Source: Polyangiaceae bacterium (GTDB taxonomy: Bacteria; Myxococcota_A; Polyangia; Polyangiales; Polyangiaceae). Taken from it: a DNA stretch of 64,000 nt. Position 1 is the stretch's first letter; each line of letters begins with the position of its first letter. The notes under the pieces are model-generated. The model searched no databases and had not been told where the DNA came from. It worked only from the letters and a program-made list of their open reading frames with translations. The position numbers and the translations under genes were made by a program. The DNA is taken from positions 4,402,001 through 4,466,000 of the forward strand of contig JADJRH010000001.1 of assembly GCA_016712345.1 (NCBI GenBank), written 5' to 3'. Below, piece by piece: positions 11,401-18,444 of the stretch.

Positions 11401-12540
11401 CACATGAACGCGCGCACGTACGATCCCGTACAAAAGCGCTTTTTAGTGCCCGACCCCATTGTGGGCGACCCGGTCTTTTCGCAGGGCCGCAACCGCTATG
11501 CGTACGTGCGCAATAACCCCATGCGGTACAGCGACCCGAGTGGACTCGCGGGGGTGGAAGCACCGATAGAGTCCCCGCCGGCCCGCACGGACTCGTCTGG
11601 AGTCATTCACATGCCCACGGCCAAGATACTGGGGTACCGCCAGCCCAACCTCCGTGAAGAACCGTCGCCGACGAGTGAAAACCTGTCGGTGGAAGTGACA
11701 CCCACGTGGCTGCCGGCCAAAACCGGGCCCAAGTCATCTACCCTTGTCAACCTTGGGGAGATGGTCGCCGACCCAGTCGATCGGTTGAGCATGACGCTTG
11801 GCGCCCAAGAGGGCGCCGGTAAATGGGCCGTCGACACCGGCCTTGGAACCGCGCAGTTTGTGTTACTTGACGCCGCGACGGGAGGACTTTCCACCGCGGC
11901 GATGCCACTGCTGCAGATGTCGCAGGAGCCGGAGCGATTCACCGGTGATCCGCAGACCGACTATCTGCTCCAAATACTGCCCGGTGGGGCAACGCTCAAA
12001 CACCTTGTCCGTGCGAAACATGCTGTGGACAATAACGAACCGTACCGAGTGGGTAAGGAGATGGCAGCCCCTACCCTTGACGCTGGAGTTCTGATATTGA
12101 GCATGGCGGCTGGTCCCGCTATGGAGGCTGGAGCGGTGGCCCCTGCCGGGACTGGTGGCAGCACGAGGACATTCTTTCGTGGAATGACATATGGTGAGGC
12201 CCTTGAAGTCTGTGAGAATCAGGCTCTAAACGCCGAAAGGATCGGTGCCAATCAAGCGTTAAATCCCGGCGCCGCCGACCCGGGGGCGTATATTACCTCA
12301 CAGTCGGCGACGGCCGCGCATTACGCCGAGATTTCTGGCATACAGGGGCGCGGTCTTGGTCCGTCGGTAGTTCGCATCGACGTGAACGCGATTAGGTTCG
12401 ACGCTTTTGCGGCGAAATACGGCATCAAAGTTGAAACGCCCATTCCGCGGGGACCGTTTCCCGGTGCTACGGAAACCGTTATTCCAATACCGCTTCTTGG
12501 CGAGTTCAATAAGATGTCTACATTTACTATTTTTTGGTGA
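5416..12540 (+). CDS. SpvB/VCBS/Rhs-repeat polymorphic toxin with ART-like C-terminal tip
   Basis: 2374 residues from ATG 5416, chosen for GGAGG 6 nt upstream and because a signal peptide follows at once: basic RRSR, hydrophobic ILGLTIAG, cleavage near AHA-DG. Domains in order: SpvB-type region (from about residue 82); FG-GAP/VCBS calcium-type repeats with DxDGDGxxD motifs (near 435, 580, 644, 728, 825); many YD/RHS repeats (about 1230-1990); Rhs core ending in RNRYAYVRNNPMRYSDPSGL (about 2005-2044); a pretoxin segment from TKSSTLVNLG (2106) to AAGPAMEAGA (about 2240); and a variable tip of about 125 residues. The tip has FFRGM and YITSQSATAAHYAE, resembling ADP-ribosyltransferase folds (R and S-T-S-like positions), an inference. 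The Rhs shell encapsulates and delivers the tip to neighbouring cells. The next gene should be its immunity protein. The pretoxin recurs three times downstream. Confidence 0.9.
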   Translation: MRSKQKRRGSQPAKRPNSIRRSRLPLAILGLTIAGHGIIQWEQTAHADGSAGHIPFEIPHTVDHRPEPRPLPDFPPVPILPSAAVGYLPGQAGVSSDGAATYTIPLDVPAGVAGMEPHLAINYSSKGDNGLLGLGFSLSGSSQIERCHKNLRLDGQVDGVAFSPDDALCYNGKRLVKVGTTADGPEYRAPSSPFDRIVHILADNSFEVRSDDGKIALYQPLYSPRQKTSVIEGVEALRPFAVELESDGEEALLWPLHEVFDRFGNSVQYHYTTEVTSLPTLGAGISSLLTSITYTHHASAAAARKVDLFYELRPEVDRSFKFVNGVRVDRKHRLTRLEMWAPSVPGGSPLFQWSYQLRYLETPSAKTERSQLTGVKRCDSFGQCSWEKQFEWQGQGAPLTITPTYSPLTAEDPSPWQDCETRSLTTNETRPIVFDADGDGRQDVLLLKTEDMPICSEEIFPDENHWAIYLSSHNYAPVALSQDFYFLTAHGQIAPGRYRSIDVNNDHRQDLIFALDEGVERRARTGSGNLEYRCITWHNANNEFVPCASTELKDLSNSDWGTPRWAPADQLRWPLWNFGDFNGDGRVDLAENDYIRPHLGLLPNGYAVFAPTQEPIDLLDYDDAPNHVVEWPWHLYNRSAEVMDVNGDGRAELILASPTGIDPHFATGPNFDLPGGEPQVTALGLDTNGALTTFSVPGLSKGQIPWMQEVMGQFVPNDDTFFFSVAADINGDGLKDQVIIRHITEFQSNGATLRVEGQDAIGGIGTYVQFNTGRGYTPAVRTQMQFRPIEQWAKLGPLTQWQDGSQSYYYTWAESAYPAAVDVVDVNGDGRDDIVVKSMETWQWDPNSNELAFLVPPSVIGLPADLTTDSANAGSSFWYTRVYLSTGTDFKLVENPFDPGLPTAVSGNGYIYSRPAQLDDDPEPEYLIRGRSRDENGTPWDPGAVKAYHTGKTLTRVDLNSGPPEVVAVVKDEDAAGPREKFFYKDAHFPQESGCSYPFDCPSQMPTLVDQHHTSLGRDVNGTAIFRRTKHEYFRPRVDVRGGGFLGFDKALVTDLDTAAKTATYYDSNTVQEGEFFPFAGLATRVESFAPIYQASQDANPVYPLGSTRVRISTVENTPQTVWRDGGLTFFTYTAQQTIHVFERTMTIQWDDGIPRLEYISGSTLQDEVSYVTEYRTVDDCGNTTSSSTEVLGGQTRTVLTSYICDDGAPWLLHLPSARSEISLGQTRSTQWGYDSKGFLQSILIQPNDIDPAVRRTTHLVRDERGRLLQTKEWAPGVAPRIANLYYDAEGIQPVEVINAVGHVTTSLSHPALGVVVLTQDENGVISKAKYDGMGRLRSAQGPTNLTLDNVAYTAVTDGNGKVIGLRSDETYSDGAENTLITDPLGRAVETAVRGFDGTMLHAATAYNLLGQPVVQTRMGKTAPSVYASQVVYDTLGRVVTTIDPDGVETHVDYQPFQTRVTDALGHERTSFYDVDHRLSRSEEVLVNQGQTQTLTTTFAYGPFDQLNETVDPAGNILSVRHDILGRKVYLEDADAGIFTFEYNGLGELTQRSTALGTTVTYQYDPLSRPTSKIDADGTWTYHWDTAPNGIARPAAARSPDQIDVVYAYDAIGRPSTVTTTLDATESFAFDYHYDAFGRIAALDYPQDPSGSRFQAQFEYNNFGFPLSTSRTVLPSPQGTPTALVWKTLKRGDDLALEEALFGNGVKASWDRDPVTAMLSQITAEPDIGFQPALLFKVSYGYNSLRNITSRHWEGEAFAGGNVDETFQYDALDRLHQYQVTGPVQPGAATWNYGYDISGNLTSILKGSQPTYQASYGLAGRPNALAASTATNNFEYDGAGRQTKAGNRTVDYTDASMPRTVWVDGAATHFRYGPEGQRVEKESAQSRTVTILGLYEKRTTTDGEMHVFHVPAAGGSVAQVTRTFTSTNTTEDIRYMLGDHAGSVAASFDSAANVEAQVYEPWGERIYHGGNGTALLSTITTGYTSQQGEPDLGWIHMNARTYDPVQKRFLVPDPIVGDPVFSQGRNRYAYVRNNPMRYSDPSGLAGVEAPIESPPARTDSSGVIHMPTAKILGYRQPNLREEPSPTSENLSVEVTPTWLPAKTGPKSSTLVNLGEMVADPVDRLSMTLGAQEGAGKWAVDTGLGTAQFVLLDAATGGLSTAAMPLLQMSQEPERFTGDPQTDYLLQILPGGATLKHLVRAKHAVDNNEPYRVGKEMAAPTLDAGVLILSMAAGPAMEAGAVAPAGTGGSTRTFFRGMTYGEALEVCENQALNAERIGANQALNPGAADPGAYITSQSATAAHYAEISGIQGRGLGPSVVRIDVNAIRFDAFAAKYGIKVETPIPRGPFPGATETVIPIPLLGEFNKMSTFTIFW

Positions 12541-12551
12541 GGAGGTGAAAC

Positions 12552-13154
12552 GTGACGATTCAACTTCTTGAGGTGCCTGTGGTGACGGTTTCGGTGGATG
12601 AATCTCGTTGGCCGGACCGGGACGAAACGCTGATTTTCGAGCACTTGCTGCGCTATTGCTCGAAGTTCGACCCACTGCCGGCGATTACAATCGCGTTCGA
12701 GGATTCGTCCGCTGTAATCGTCCGTGGACACAAGTACCTTTTCGCTGCCAAGGCACTTGGACGCGGCGTCATTCGGGCCGTCGTTACGGGCAACCCGCGG
12801 AAACTTGAGTTGGAAAAGTTCCTGGCACATTGCGGAGCGAAGATCCTCGATTGGGACGCAATCAAACAGGCAGAAGAACGGCAACCTGTAATAACGGGAT
12901 GGCATGTCTTCTTCTTCGCACAACCGCTGTCGTCGGATGAAAAGGCTGCGTTTGATGCAGTAGTGGCCTCTTCCTTCGTCAATGAAGGTGTCCGTGTGAC
13001 GCACGATGACGCCGGGCCCTTCGCTGAATTTCAGGCGGCCACCCCGGCGACAGACTCGCTATGGATGGCCAGTTATTTTAACGCGTTGATGGCGTTCAGC
13101 CGCGAGCGCGCCGCAATTGTGTCGTACCAGGGGCGTCGCTTCGGAGTTGGGTAG
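12552..13154 (+). CDS. Predicted immunity protein for the full-length Rhs toxin
   Basis: 200 residues, GTG start with a strong GGAGGTGA (12541-12548) that directly follows the rhs stop codon. The 11-nt spacing and shared strand imply translational coupling, the normal arrangement of a toxin tip and its cognate immunity gene. The sequence has no signal peptide or membrane segment and looks cytosolic, as needed to neutralise an incoming enzyme tip. I do not recognise a named immunity family. The middle has a ParB/Srx-like flavour (AVIVRGHKYLFAAKALG and ILDWDAIKQ), which I note without assigning function. The role rests on position. Confidence 0.7.
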   Translation: MTIQLLEVPVVTVSVDESRWPDRDETLIFEHLLRYCSKFDPLPAITIAFEDSSAVIVRGHKYLFAAKALGRGVIRAVVTGNPRKLELEKFLAHCGAKILDWDAIKQAEERQPVITGWHVFFFAQPLSSDEKAAFDAVVASSFVNEGVRVTHDDAGPFAEFQAATPATDSLWMASYFNALMAFSRERAAIVSYQGRRFGVG

Positions 13155-13217
13155 TCGTTCAGACACAGGTCGCGATCGAGACACTGAGGCAGACGTCTAT
13201 TCAAACGGTCAGAAATT

Positions 13218-13401
13218 TAACCATCCCATTCCCCGCTCGATCTACCCATATGAGCATTCGCCTTACGGGTAGATCAACGCCGGGCCTCCCGCCCGCGCCG
13301 GCGAGCACGCGAGTCTGCGAGCGCGCGCAAGCTGGCCGGGCTTGGGAGGCCAGGAGGCGCGCAGGCGCGGAGCGCCGAGCACACGGCCGGTGGTGGGCAG
13401 G
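13218..13401 (+). repeat. Cassette-junction palindromic repeat, copy 1
   Basis: About 184 bp, starting TAACCATCCCATTCCCC and ending GGTGGTGGGCAGG. It contains three stacked inverted repeats. The first is a perfect 9-bp pair GATCTACCC / GGGTAGATC (13239-13247 with 13267-13275). The second is a long bulged hairpin at 13283-13351, GGCCTCCC + GCCCG pairing with CGGGC + GGGAGGCC. The third is GGCGC-GGA-GCGCC further on. It ends 3 nt before in-frame Rhs tip homology begins (GAG AAG AAG GCC). Confidence 0.85.
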
Positions 13402-13463
13402 AGAAGAAGGCCACCTACGACCAGAGCACCGTCACGAAGAGCGCTTTTTTCCAGGCTGATCAG

Positions 13464-14381
13464 GTGCAAGCCCAACGCCCGCTCGGGCTGGGTGACTATG
13501 TTTGGCCCATTCCTGAAAACGGCCCGACCGAGGTCGCACCCACGTCTCAACCCGCGTCAACTGAAACCAAGTCATCTACCCTGGTGAACCTTGGACGGAT
13601 GGCGACGGACTCCCTCAGCCAGCTGCAGGTGGTGGTCGGTGCCAGCGAGGGGGCAAGCCAATGGGCGGTCGACACCGTTCAAGGAACGGCGATGACGGCA
13701 GTGCGCGTGGCGGCCGGAAGCAGCCTGTGCGTGATGGGCATGGGTTGCCCAACGGACCCGATCATCCCGGAGCACTTCACCGGCAATGTCGAAGCGGACG
13801 TGGTGCTTCAAGTGGTGCCCGGTGGCTCAACGTTCAAGCATCTCATCCGCGCGAAACATGCTGTGGACAACAACGAACCGTACCGAGTGGGTAAGGAGAT
13901 GGCGGCCCCTACCCTTGACGCTGGAGTTCTGATATTGAGCATGGCGGCCGGTCCCGCTATGGAGGCAGGAGCGGCGGCTCCGGTTGCTGAGGGTGGGCTG
14001 GTAGGACGCGGCGGCGGCGGACTCAGGCTCTTTCACGGTACGGATGTGAGTTCAGCTCGCAACTTCCTGAACGGGACACCACTCGACGCCGCGAAGGCGG
14101 CGGCGGCCAAGATAGATGGGCCACCTGGGTTTTTCTTGGCAACGCACGCCGATGATGCCGCCTACTTTGCGACTCGACGCGGTTCCGGTGCTATACTTGA
14201 ATATAGCTTCTCCGACGCTGCTGTTCGGCAACTCGGCGGACTTCCAACGAGCCCGCTCGGCCCGCTTGGTAGGTTTGGTCGCTTTGCAGGCGGCGAGGCC
14301 GTTGTTCCCGTCGGTTCATTTGAGATGTTTAATCAACTGCGTGCGGCGGGACAGATCTCCGTCGTGCCTTTCATTTGGTGA
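13464..14381 (+). CDS. Orphan Rhs C-terminal tip 1, ART-like toxin (DUF3990-type look)
   Basis: 305 residues from GTG 13464. Rhs-type homology (KKATYDQSTVTKSAFFQ) already begins in frame at about 13404, right after the palindromic repeat. The start codon is therefore arbitrary, and the segment may be silent until recombined onto a full rhs. The shared pretoxin runs from TKSSTLVNLG to AAGPAMEAGA (about residues 36-170), nearly identical to the full-length gene. The tip (about 185-305) has LFHGTDVSSARNFL, then GFFLATHADDAAYFATRRG. This H-G ... GF(F/Y)xxT ... A-x-(F/W)-A pattern fits ART/PARP-like toxins. It ends ...FIW, like the full-length toxin's ...IFW. Its immunity gene starts 4 nt later. 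Confidence 0.75.
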   Translation: MQAQRPLGLGDYVWPIPENGPTEVAPTSQPASTETKSSTLVNLGRMATDSLSQLQVVVGASEGASQWAVDTVQGTAMTAVRVAAGSSLCVMGMGCPTDPIIPEHFTGNVEADVVLQVVPGGSTFKHLIRAKHAVDNNEPYRVGKEMAAPTLDAGVLILSMAAGPAMEAGAAAPVAEGGLVGRGGGGLRLFHGTDVSSARNFLNGTPLDAAKAAAAKIDGPPGFFLATHADDAAYFATRRGSGAILEYSFSDAAVRQLGGLPTSPLGPLGRFGRFAGGEAVVPVGSFEMFNQLRAAGQISVVPFIW

Positions 14382-14385
14382 CGCC

Positions 14386-14799
14386 ATGGAACTTCAATTG
14401 ATTGATGCATTACAATGGATTCGTGCTCGACGCGAGCAGTTCTTCCCATCGGGCGAAGCGGAGCCAATCTATCTGCTCGCCTACTTGATGGCTGACATTC
14501 TGGCGTTGGGTGGCGGCTCATGCACGATCCGTCAGAGTGGTGGTTGGTGGATCATTGGCAGTGACATCGACTGGCTTCAAATCGCCGACTTCTCGGAAAG
14601 CGAGTTGTTCGGCCGCGTGGTTCCAGCGCCGGGGCACGGTCAGCATTCCATGCGTGCAGAAGTTCTCACGGCAGCCTTCACGCGATCCGTGTGGATCACT
14701 CTCGGCGAACAGCGAGTTCGGATAAAGGGAGATGAACCTCCGCGGGAGGTGTGGAAGCACGTCGTGGGATTGCATCGCGCTATCCTCTTCACGATGTAG
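14386..14799 (+). CDS. Predicted immunity protein for orphan tip 1
   Basis: 137 residues from ATG 14386, 4 nt after the toxin stop, implying translational coupling. Cytosolic, acidic and Trp-rich, with SGGWWIIGSDIDWLQI in the middle and a C-terminal helix VWKHVVGLHRAIL. No family is recognised. The assignment rests on the position directly behind a toxin tip, as in the other cassettes of this array. An upstream GTG in the same frame (14116) would overlap the toxin extensively and is unlikely. Confidence 0.7.
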   Translation: MELQLIDALQWIRARREQFFPSGEAEPIYLLAYLMADILALGGGSCTIRQSGGWWIIGSDIDWLQIADFSESELFGRVVPAPGHGQHSMRAEVLTAAFTRSVWITLGEQRVRIKGDEPPREVWKHVVGLHRAILFTM

Positions 14800-14883
14800 C
14801 GCGTGACGTGATTGTACCGCTGCATCAGATCGCAATAGGACGATTTCATTAGTTTTGTTCGGTTTTTCGGCTCAGCGCGGACT

Positions 14884-15098
14884 GACAAACCCCCACATCT
14901 CAATCTGCAAATCTAACCATCCCATTCCCCGCTCGATCTACCCATTATGAGCATTCGCCTTACGGGTAGATCAACGCTGGGCCTCCCGCCCGCGCCAGCG
15001 AGCACGCGAGTCTGCGAGCGCGCGCAAGCTGGCCGGGCTTGGGAGGCCAGGAGGCGCGCAGGCGCGGAGCGCCGAGCACACGGCCGGTGGTGGGCAGG
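14884..15098 (+). repeat. Cassette-junction palindromic repeat, copy 2
   Basis: About 215 bp. This copy and copy 4 extend further upstream than copies 1 and 3, sharing the block from ACAAACC through CACATCTCAATCTG. It keeps the perfect GATCTACCC / GGGTAGATC pair (14935-14943 with 14964-14972) and the long bulged hairpin. The inner stem here reads GCCAGC / GCTGGC, a perfect match where copy 1 has a G-T pair. Rhs-core homology begins at the next base, 15099. Confidence 0.85.
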
Positions 15099-15143
15099 AT
15101 AGGCGATCCAGTCTACTCCCAAGGCCGCAACCGCTATATGTAG
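15099..15143 (+). pseudogene. Truncated Rhs core remnant with premature stop
   Basis: Starting exactly where repeat copy 2 ends, the frame reads IGDPVYSQGRNRYM and then TAG (15141-15143), followed by VRSNLMRCSDPTGL. This matches the full-length Rhs core GDPVFSQGRNRYAYVRNNPMRYSDPSGL, with the TAC codon of Tyr changed to TAG. It shows the cassette was once joined to a complete rhs gene and that the upstream part was lost at the repeat boundary. Confidence 0.8.
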
Positions 15144-16199
15144 GTGCGCAGCAACCTCATGCGGTGCAGCGACCCGACGGGGTTGGATGGGGTAGTCAAC
15201 TACCACAACACGTTTGACAAGAAGGCCACCTACGACCAGAGCACCGTCACGAAGAGCGCTTTTTTCCAGACTGATCAGTTGCAAGGTCAGCGCCGACTTG
15301 GCCTCGGTGATTATATCTGGCCCACGGTAGAAAACGCCCCGACCGATGTTGCACCCACGTCTCAACCCGCGTCGACTGAAACCAAGTCATCTACCCTTGT
15401 CAACCTCGGGCAGATGGTGAGCAACTCGCAGAAACAGCTCGAGATGACGCTTGGGTTTAAAGAGGAGGCCAATCGATGGGCGGTCGACACCGCTCAGGGA
15501 ATGGCGATGACGGCAGTGCGCGTGGCGGCCGGAAGCAGCCTGTGCGTGATGGGCATGGGTTGCCCAACGGACCCGATCATCCCGGAGCACTTCACCGGCG
15601 ATGTCGAAGCGGACGTGGTGCTTCAAGTGGTGCCCGGCGGCTCAACGTTCAAGCATCTCATCCGCACGAAACATGCTGTGGACAATAACGAACCGTACCG
15701 AGTGGGTAAGGAGATGGCGGCCCCTACCCTTGACCTGGGAGTTCTGGTAATTGGTATGGCAGCCGGCCCGATGCTTGAGGCCGGCGCGGCCGCCCCTGCT
15801 GCTTCCGTTCCACCGACTTCTTTTGCTCAGCTGCCCGCGTCGCAGGCAAGCCCGTTGCCAGTCACCCTTCAGCTCGAAGCCCCTTCGGCTGCCAGAGCTT
15901 TTGGTTCGCTTGGAAGCTTAGGTGGACTCTCTTTCAGGGAAGCTCGCGCATTGTTGGGTCGTCATGGTTTCCGTTTGGTCGGCCGCAGCGAAGGTGGGTA
16001 CATTACTTTTCGCAGAGTAATCAGTGAAGGCAGTCGGAAAGGTGGTAAAGGAACGAGCCTGCAAGTTACCATCCGCCCTGACGGTCAGGTCGTTAGGTCC
16101 ATTCGCGGCACTGGCCAAAGGTTCGACGCAACCGGCGCCGCGATTTCGGATCACGCGGCCGGCGAATTTCTCGGCGGCAATTTTCTCGGAGCACATTGA
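15144..16199 (+). CDS. Orphan Rhs C-terminal tip 2, toxin of unknown type
   Basis: 351 residues from GTG 15144, immediately after the in-frame TAG of the core remnant. It keeps the most upstream Rhs material of the orphans: the core end (MRCSDPTGL), a linker, then the shared pretoxin (TKSSTLVNLG to AAGPMLEAGA, about residues 83-212). After a Ser/Pro/Ala linker, the tip (about 255-351) reads LSFREARALLGRHGFRLVGR, EGGYITFRR, LQVTIRPDGQVVRSI and RGTGQRFD. This alpha plus beta pattern resembles small RNase-type (BECR-like) toxins, but no family is recognised. An immunity gene follows after 15 nt. Confidence 0.75.
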   Translation: MRSNLMRCSDPTGLDGVVNYHNTFDKKATYDQSTVTKSAFFQTDQLQGQRRLGLGDYIWPTVENAPTDVAPTSQPASTETKSSTLVNLGQMVSNSQKQLEMTLGFKEEANRWAVDTAQGMAMTAVRVAAGSSLCVMGMGCPTDPIIPEHFTGDVEADVVLQVVPGGSTFKHLIRTKHAVDNNEPYRVGKEMAAPTLDLGVLVIGMAAGPMLEAGAAAPAASVPPTSFAQLPASQASPLPVTLQLEAPSAARAFGSLGSLGGLSFREARALLGRHGFRLVGRSEGGYITFRRVISEGSRKGGKGTSLQVTIRPDGQVVRSIRGTGQRFDATGAAISDHAAGEFLGGNFLGAH

Positions 16200-16214
16200 G
16201 GGAAGTGAGGCACC

Positions 16215-16616
16215 ATGAAGTTGGAAGTTGAAGGCGGCCGTCTTACTCTAGGCGACGCGCGCGTGCGCTATAACAGCGCCTACCTATCGGAAGATGACTT
16301 TGTTCGCTTATTGGACTACTGGCTTTCGCGACTTCGTGCGGTCGACTCAACGGCGGATCCTGAATTCTTACCTTTCAGCATTGATGACGAATTTGTCGAA
16401 GCGTTTGAGGCTCATTCGACTGGTTTGGAAATTGAGTTGCGTGTCGTCAAACTGGACAATTGCGGGTACGTGCACGGCGTCGACCCACTTTTTGAGTCAA
16501 TGTTCGGCGAGATCGTGGTGGTTGAGACCTATCCTGAGCCAATTCTGACGTGTACAATTGGAGAGTTGATTGAGGCAATTGTGGATTGGTTAGGGCGGCA
16601 CCGTCGCACGGCCTGA
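16215..16616 (+). CDS. Predicted immunity protein for orphan tip 2
   Basis: 133 residues from ATG 16215, with a GGAAGTGAGG stretch just upstream and 15 nt from the toxin stop. The start MKLEVEGGRLTLGDARVRY and an acidic middle (SIDDEFVEAFEAHS) suggest a small cytosolic antitoxin-like protein. No named family recognised. The first 16 codons recur, degraded, at 19613-19681, so a second allele of this gene once lay in the locus. The role is inferred from position. Confidence 0.7.
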   Translation: MKLEVEGGRLTLGDARVRYNSAYLSEDDFVRLLDYWLSRLRAVDSTADPEFLPFSIDDEFVEAFEAHSTGLEIELRVVKLDNCGYVHGVDPLFESMFGEIVVVETYPEPILTCTIGELIEAIVDWLGRHRRTA

Positions 16617-16763
16617 CAGCGTTTCTTCAGTACGTTGCCAGCAAAACAATACTGATAGCAGTTTCTCAGCTCCTCATAGCAATCGCCAGCCCGGTTTCCA
16701 GACCCGTGCGTCAAGAAAAGCGCGATGGGGAGTGTAGTACACCGCGTACGAGTTTGATGACCT

Positions 16764-16945
16764 GACCATCCCATCACCTTCCATCTACCATGTTAGGTGA
16801 TTCGCCTTACGGGTAGATCAACGCTGGGCCTCCCGCCCGCGCCAGCGAGCACGCGAGTCTGCGAGCGCGCGCAAGCTGGCCGGGCTTGGGAGGCCAGGAG
16901 GCGCGCAGGCGCGGAGCGCCGAGCACACGGCCGGTGGTGGGCAGG
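16764..16945 (+). repeat. Cassette-junction palindromic repeat, copy 3 (left end degraded)
   Basis: About 182 bp, from GACCATCCCATC to GGTGGTGGGCAGG. The left arm of the 9-bp pair is mutated (CATCTACCA) while the right arm GGGTAGATC (16811-16819) is intact. The GC-rich hairpin block is conserved. The junction into Rhs tip sequence is the same as in copy 1 (GAGAAGAAGGCC follows). The preceding 16617-16763 holds nothing I recognise. Confidence 0.85.
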
Positions 16946-17007
16946 AGAAGAAGGCCACCTACGACCAGAGCACCGTCACGAAGAGCGCTTTTTTCCAGGC
17001 TGATCAG

Positions 17008-17916
17008 GTGCAAGGTCAGCGCAGACTTGGCCTCGGTGATTATATCTGGCCCACGGTAGAAAACGCTCCGACCGACGTCGCACCGACGTCTCAACCCGCG
17101 TCAACTGAAACCAAGTCATCTACCCTGGTGAACCTTGGACGGATGGCGACGGACTCCCTCAGCCAGCTGCAGGTGGTGGTCGGTGCCAGCGAGGGGGCAA
17201 CCCAATGGGCGGTCGACACCGTTCAAGGAACGGCGATGACGGCAGTGCGCGTGGCGGCCGGAAGCAGCCTGTGCGTGATGGGCATGGGTTGCCCAACGGA
17301 CCCGATCATCCTGGAGCACTTCACCGGCAATGTCGAAGCGGACGTGGTGCTTCAAGTGGTGCCCGGTGGCTCAACGTTCAAGCATCTCATCCGCGCGAAA
17401 CATGCTGTGGACAATAACGAACCGTACCGAGTGGGTAAGGAGATGGCAGCCCCTACCCTTGACCTGGGAGTTCTGGTAATAGGGATGGCGGCCGGCCCGA
17501 TGCTTGAGGCCGGCGCGGCCGCCCCTGTCTTGGAATCAGGGGCAGCTCTACCGTCTCTTGAGGTCGCTGGAGCGACCAACAAGGGGCTCCAACTGGCGGC
17601 ATTCTCCGAATCGACAATTGATTCAGCGGTGGCAAGCGTGGCGGCTCCGGCTAGTCCACAGATTTCAGTTGGTGCAAGGGCACTTATGAAAAAGCAGGGA
17701 CACGCCGCGGCAGGAGGCTACGCATCGGCTTTCGACGGGTTGGCTGCCACAACAGAAAACGCGCAATTAGTGGTTCGAAACATACTCACAAATCCCACAA
17801 AAACGATATACGGGAAAGCCACTTACGACGTTTATGATGCCGCCGGTCGCGGTGCTCGGTTTGCCCTACATGGCAGTTTCAAGGGATTTCTTGAGTTAGG
17901 CAAGGCAACGCGATGA
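17008..17916 (+). CDS. Orphan Rhs C-terminal tip 3, putative nuclease-type toxin
   Basis: 302 residues from GTG 17008; Rhs homology starts upstream at about 16948, directly after repeat copy 3. The shared pretoxin (about residues 36-170) is a mosaic: its first half matches orphan tip 1 and its end (LDLGVLVIGMAAGPMLEAGA) matches orphan tip 2. The tip (about 225-302) contains NAQLVVRNILTNPTKTIYGK, then YDVYDAAGRGARF and GSFKGFLE, a compact C-terminal domain like small RNase toxins. The next gene is a SUKH-type immunity protein, and those commonly pair with nucleases. The stop codon overlaps the immunity start (ATGA). Confidence 0.75.
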   Translation: MQGQRRLGLGDYIWPTVENAPTDVAPTSQPASTETKSSTLVNLGRMATDSLSQLQVVVGASEGATQWAVDTVQGTAMTAVRVAAGSSLCVMGMGCPTDPIILEHFTGNVEADVVLQVVPGGSTFKHLIRAKHAVDNNEPYRVGKEMAAPTLDLGVLVIGMAAGPMLEAGAAAPVLESGAALPSLEVAGATNKGLQLAAFSESTIDSAVASVAAPASPQISVGARALMKKQGHAAAGGYASAFDGLAATTENAQLVVRNILTNPTKTIYGKATYDVYDAAGRGARFALHGSFKGFLELGKATR

Positions 17917-18359
17917 GCAACCAGCTAATCCTAGACAGTCAGCAACGGCCGGACCTCTTCTCCTGGTACGGTGCGATTCCACGCAAGGATCTGACGGAGT
18001 GGTGCCAGGTCCGCGGTCTGTTCGTACCCGACGATCTCATGGCGCTTCTGTCCGAAACCGGTGGCGGGGATATTTTCGAGTCCGAAACCATTCTAGGGCC
18101 GTTGTGTGGCGTCGAAACGGGTGACGATTGCGATTCCGCGAATGCATTCCATCGTGGAAGAGGATTGCCAGATGGTCTGTGGCTCTTTCACGTCGGCTTT
18201 GTCCTCTCGGCAATTCGTACAAATGATGGTGGGTATGTTGTGCTAACGAACGAGTATCGTCCAATTGGATTTTATAGGAATCTCGGTGAATGGTACACTG
18301 AAGTCGTTCGACCGGAATTTGAAGAGAGATATCGGTTGAGGCCAGCCGCTCGGCCCTAA
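17913..18359 (+). CDS. SMI1/KNR4 (SUKH) family immunity protein
   Basis: 148 residues from ATG 17913, overlapping the toxin stop by 4 nt, so translation is coupled. Features of the SUKH fold: VPDDLMALLSETGGGDIF near residues 36-53, LPDGLWLFHVG in the middle, and the C-terminal DGGYVVLTNEYRPIGFYRNLGEWYTEVV. SUKH proteins are a broad immunity superfamily that neutralises delivered nuclease and deaminase toxins, which supports a nuclease activity for the preceding tip. This is the only immunity protein in the array that I can place in a named superfamily. Confidence 0.85.
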   Translation: MSNQLILDSQQRPDLFSWYGAIPRKDLTEWCQVRGLFVPDDLMALLSETGGGDIFESETILGPLCGVETGDDCDSANAFHRGRGLPDGLWLFHVGFVLSAIRTNDGGYVVLTNEYRPIGFYRNLGEWYTEVVRPEFEERYRLRPAARP

Positions 18360-18444
18360 ACCAATTCCCACTCTCCCCATTCCAAGTGCCCACCCCGCCA
18401 CCGTTCGACGGGTCTACCGTGTGCTGGGTGCGATCAACCACGGT

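Noticed and set aside
13283..13351. Integron attC site
   Set aside because: The bulged hairpin shape is similar, but I see no GTTRRRY-type core sites and no integrase gene in the window.
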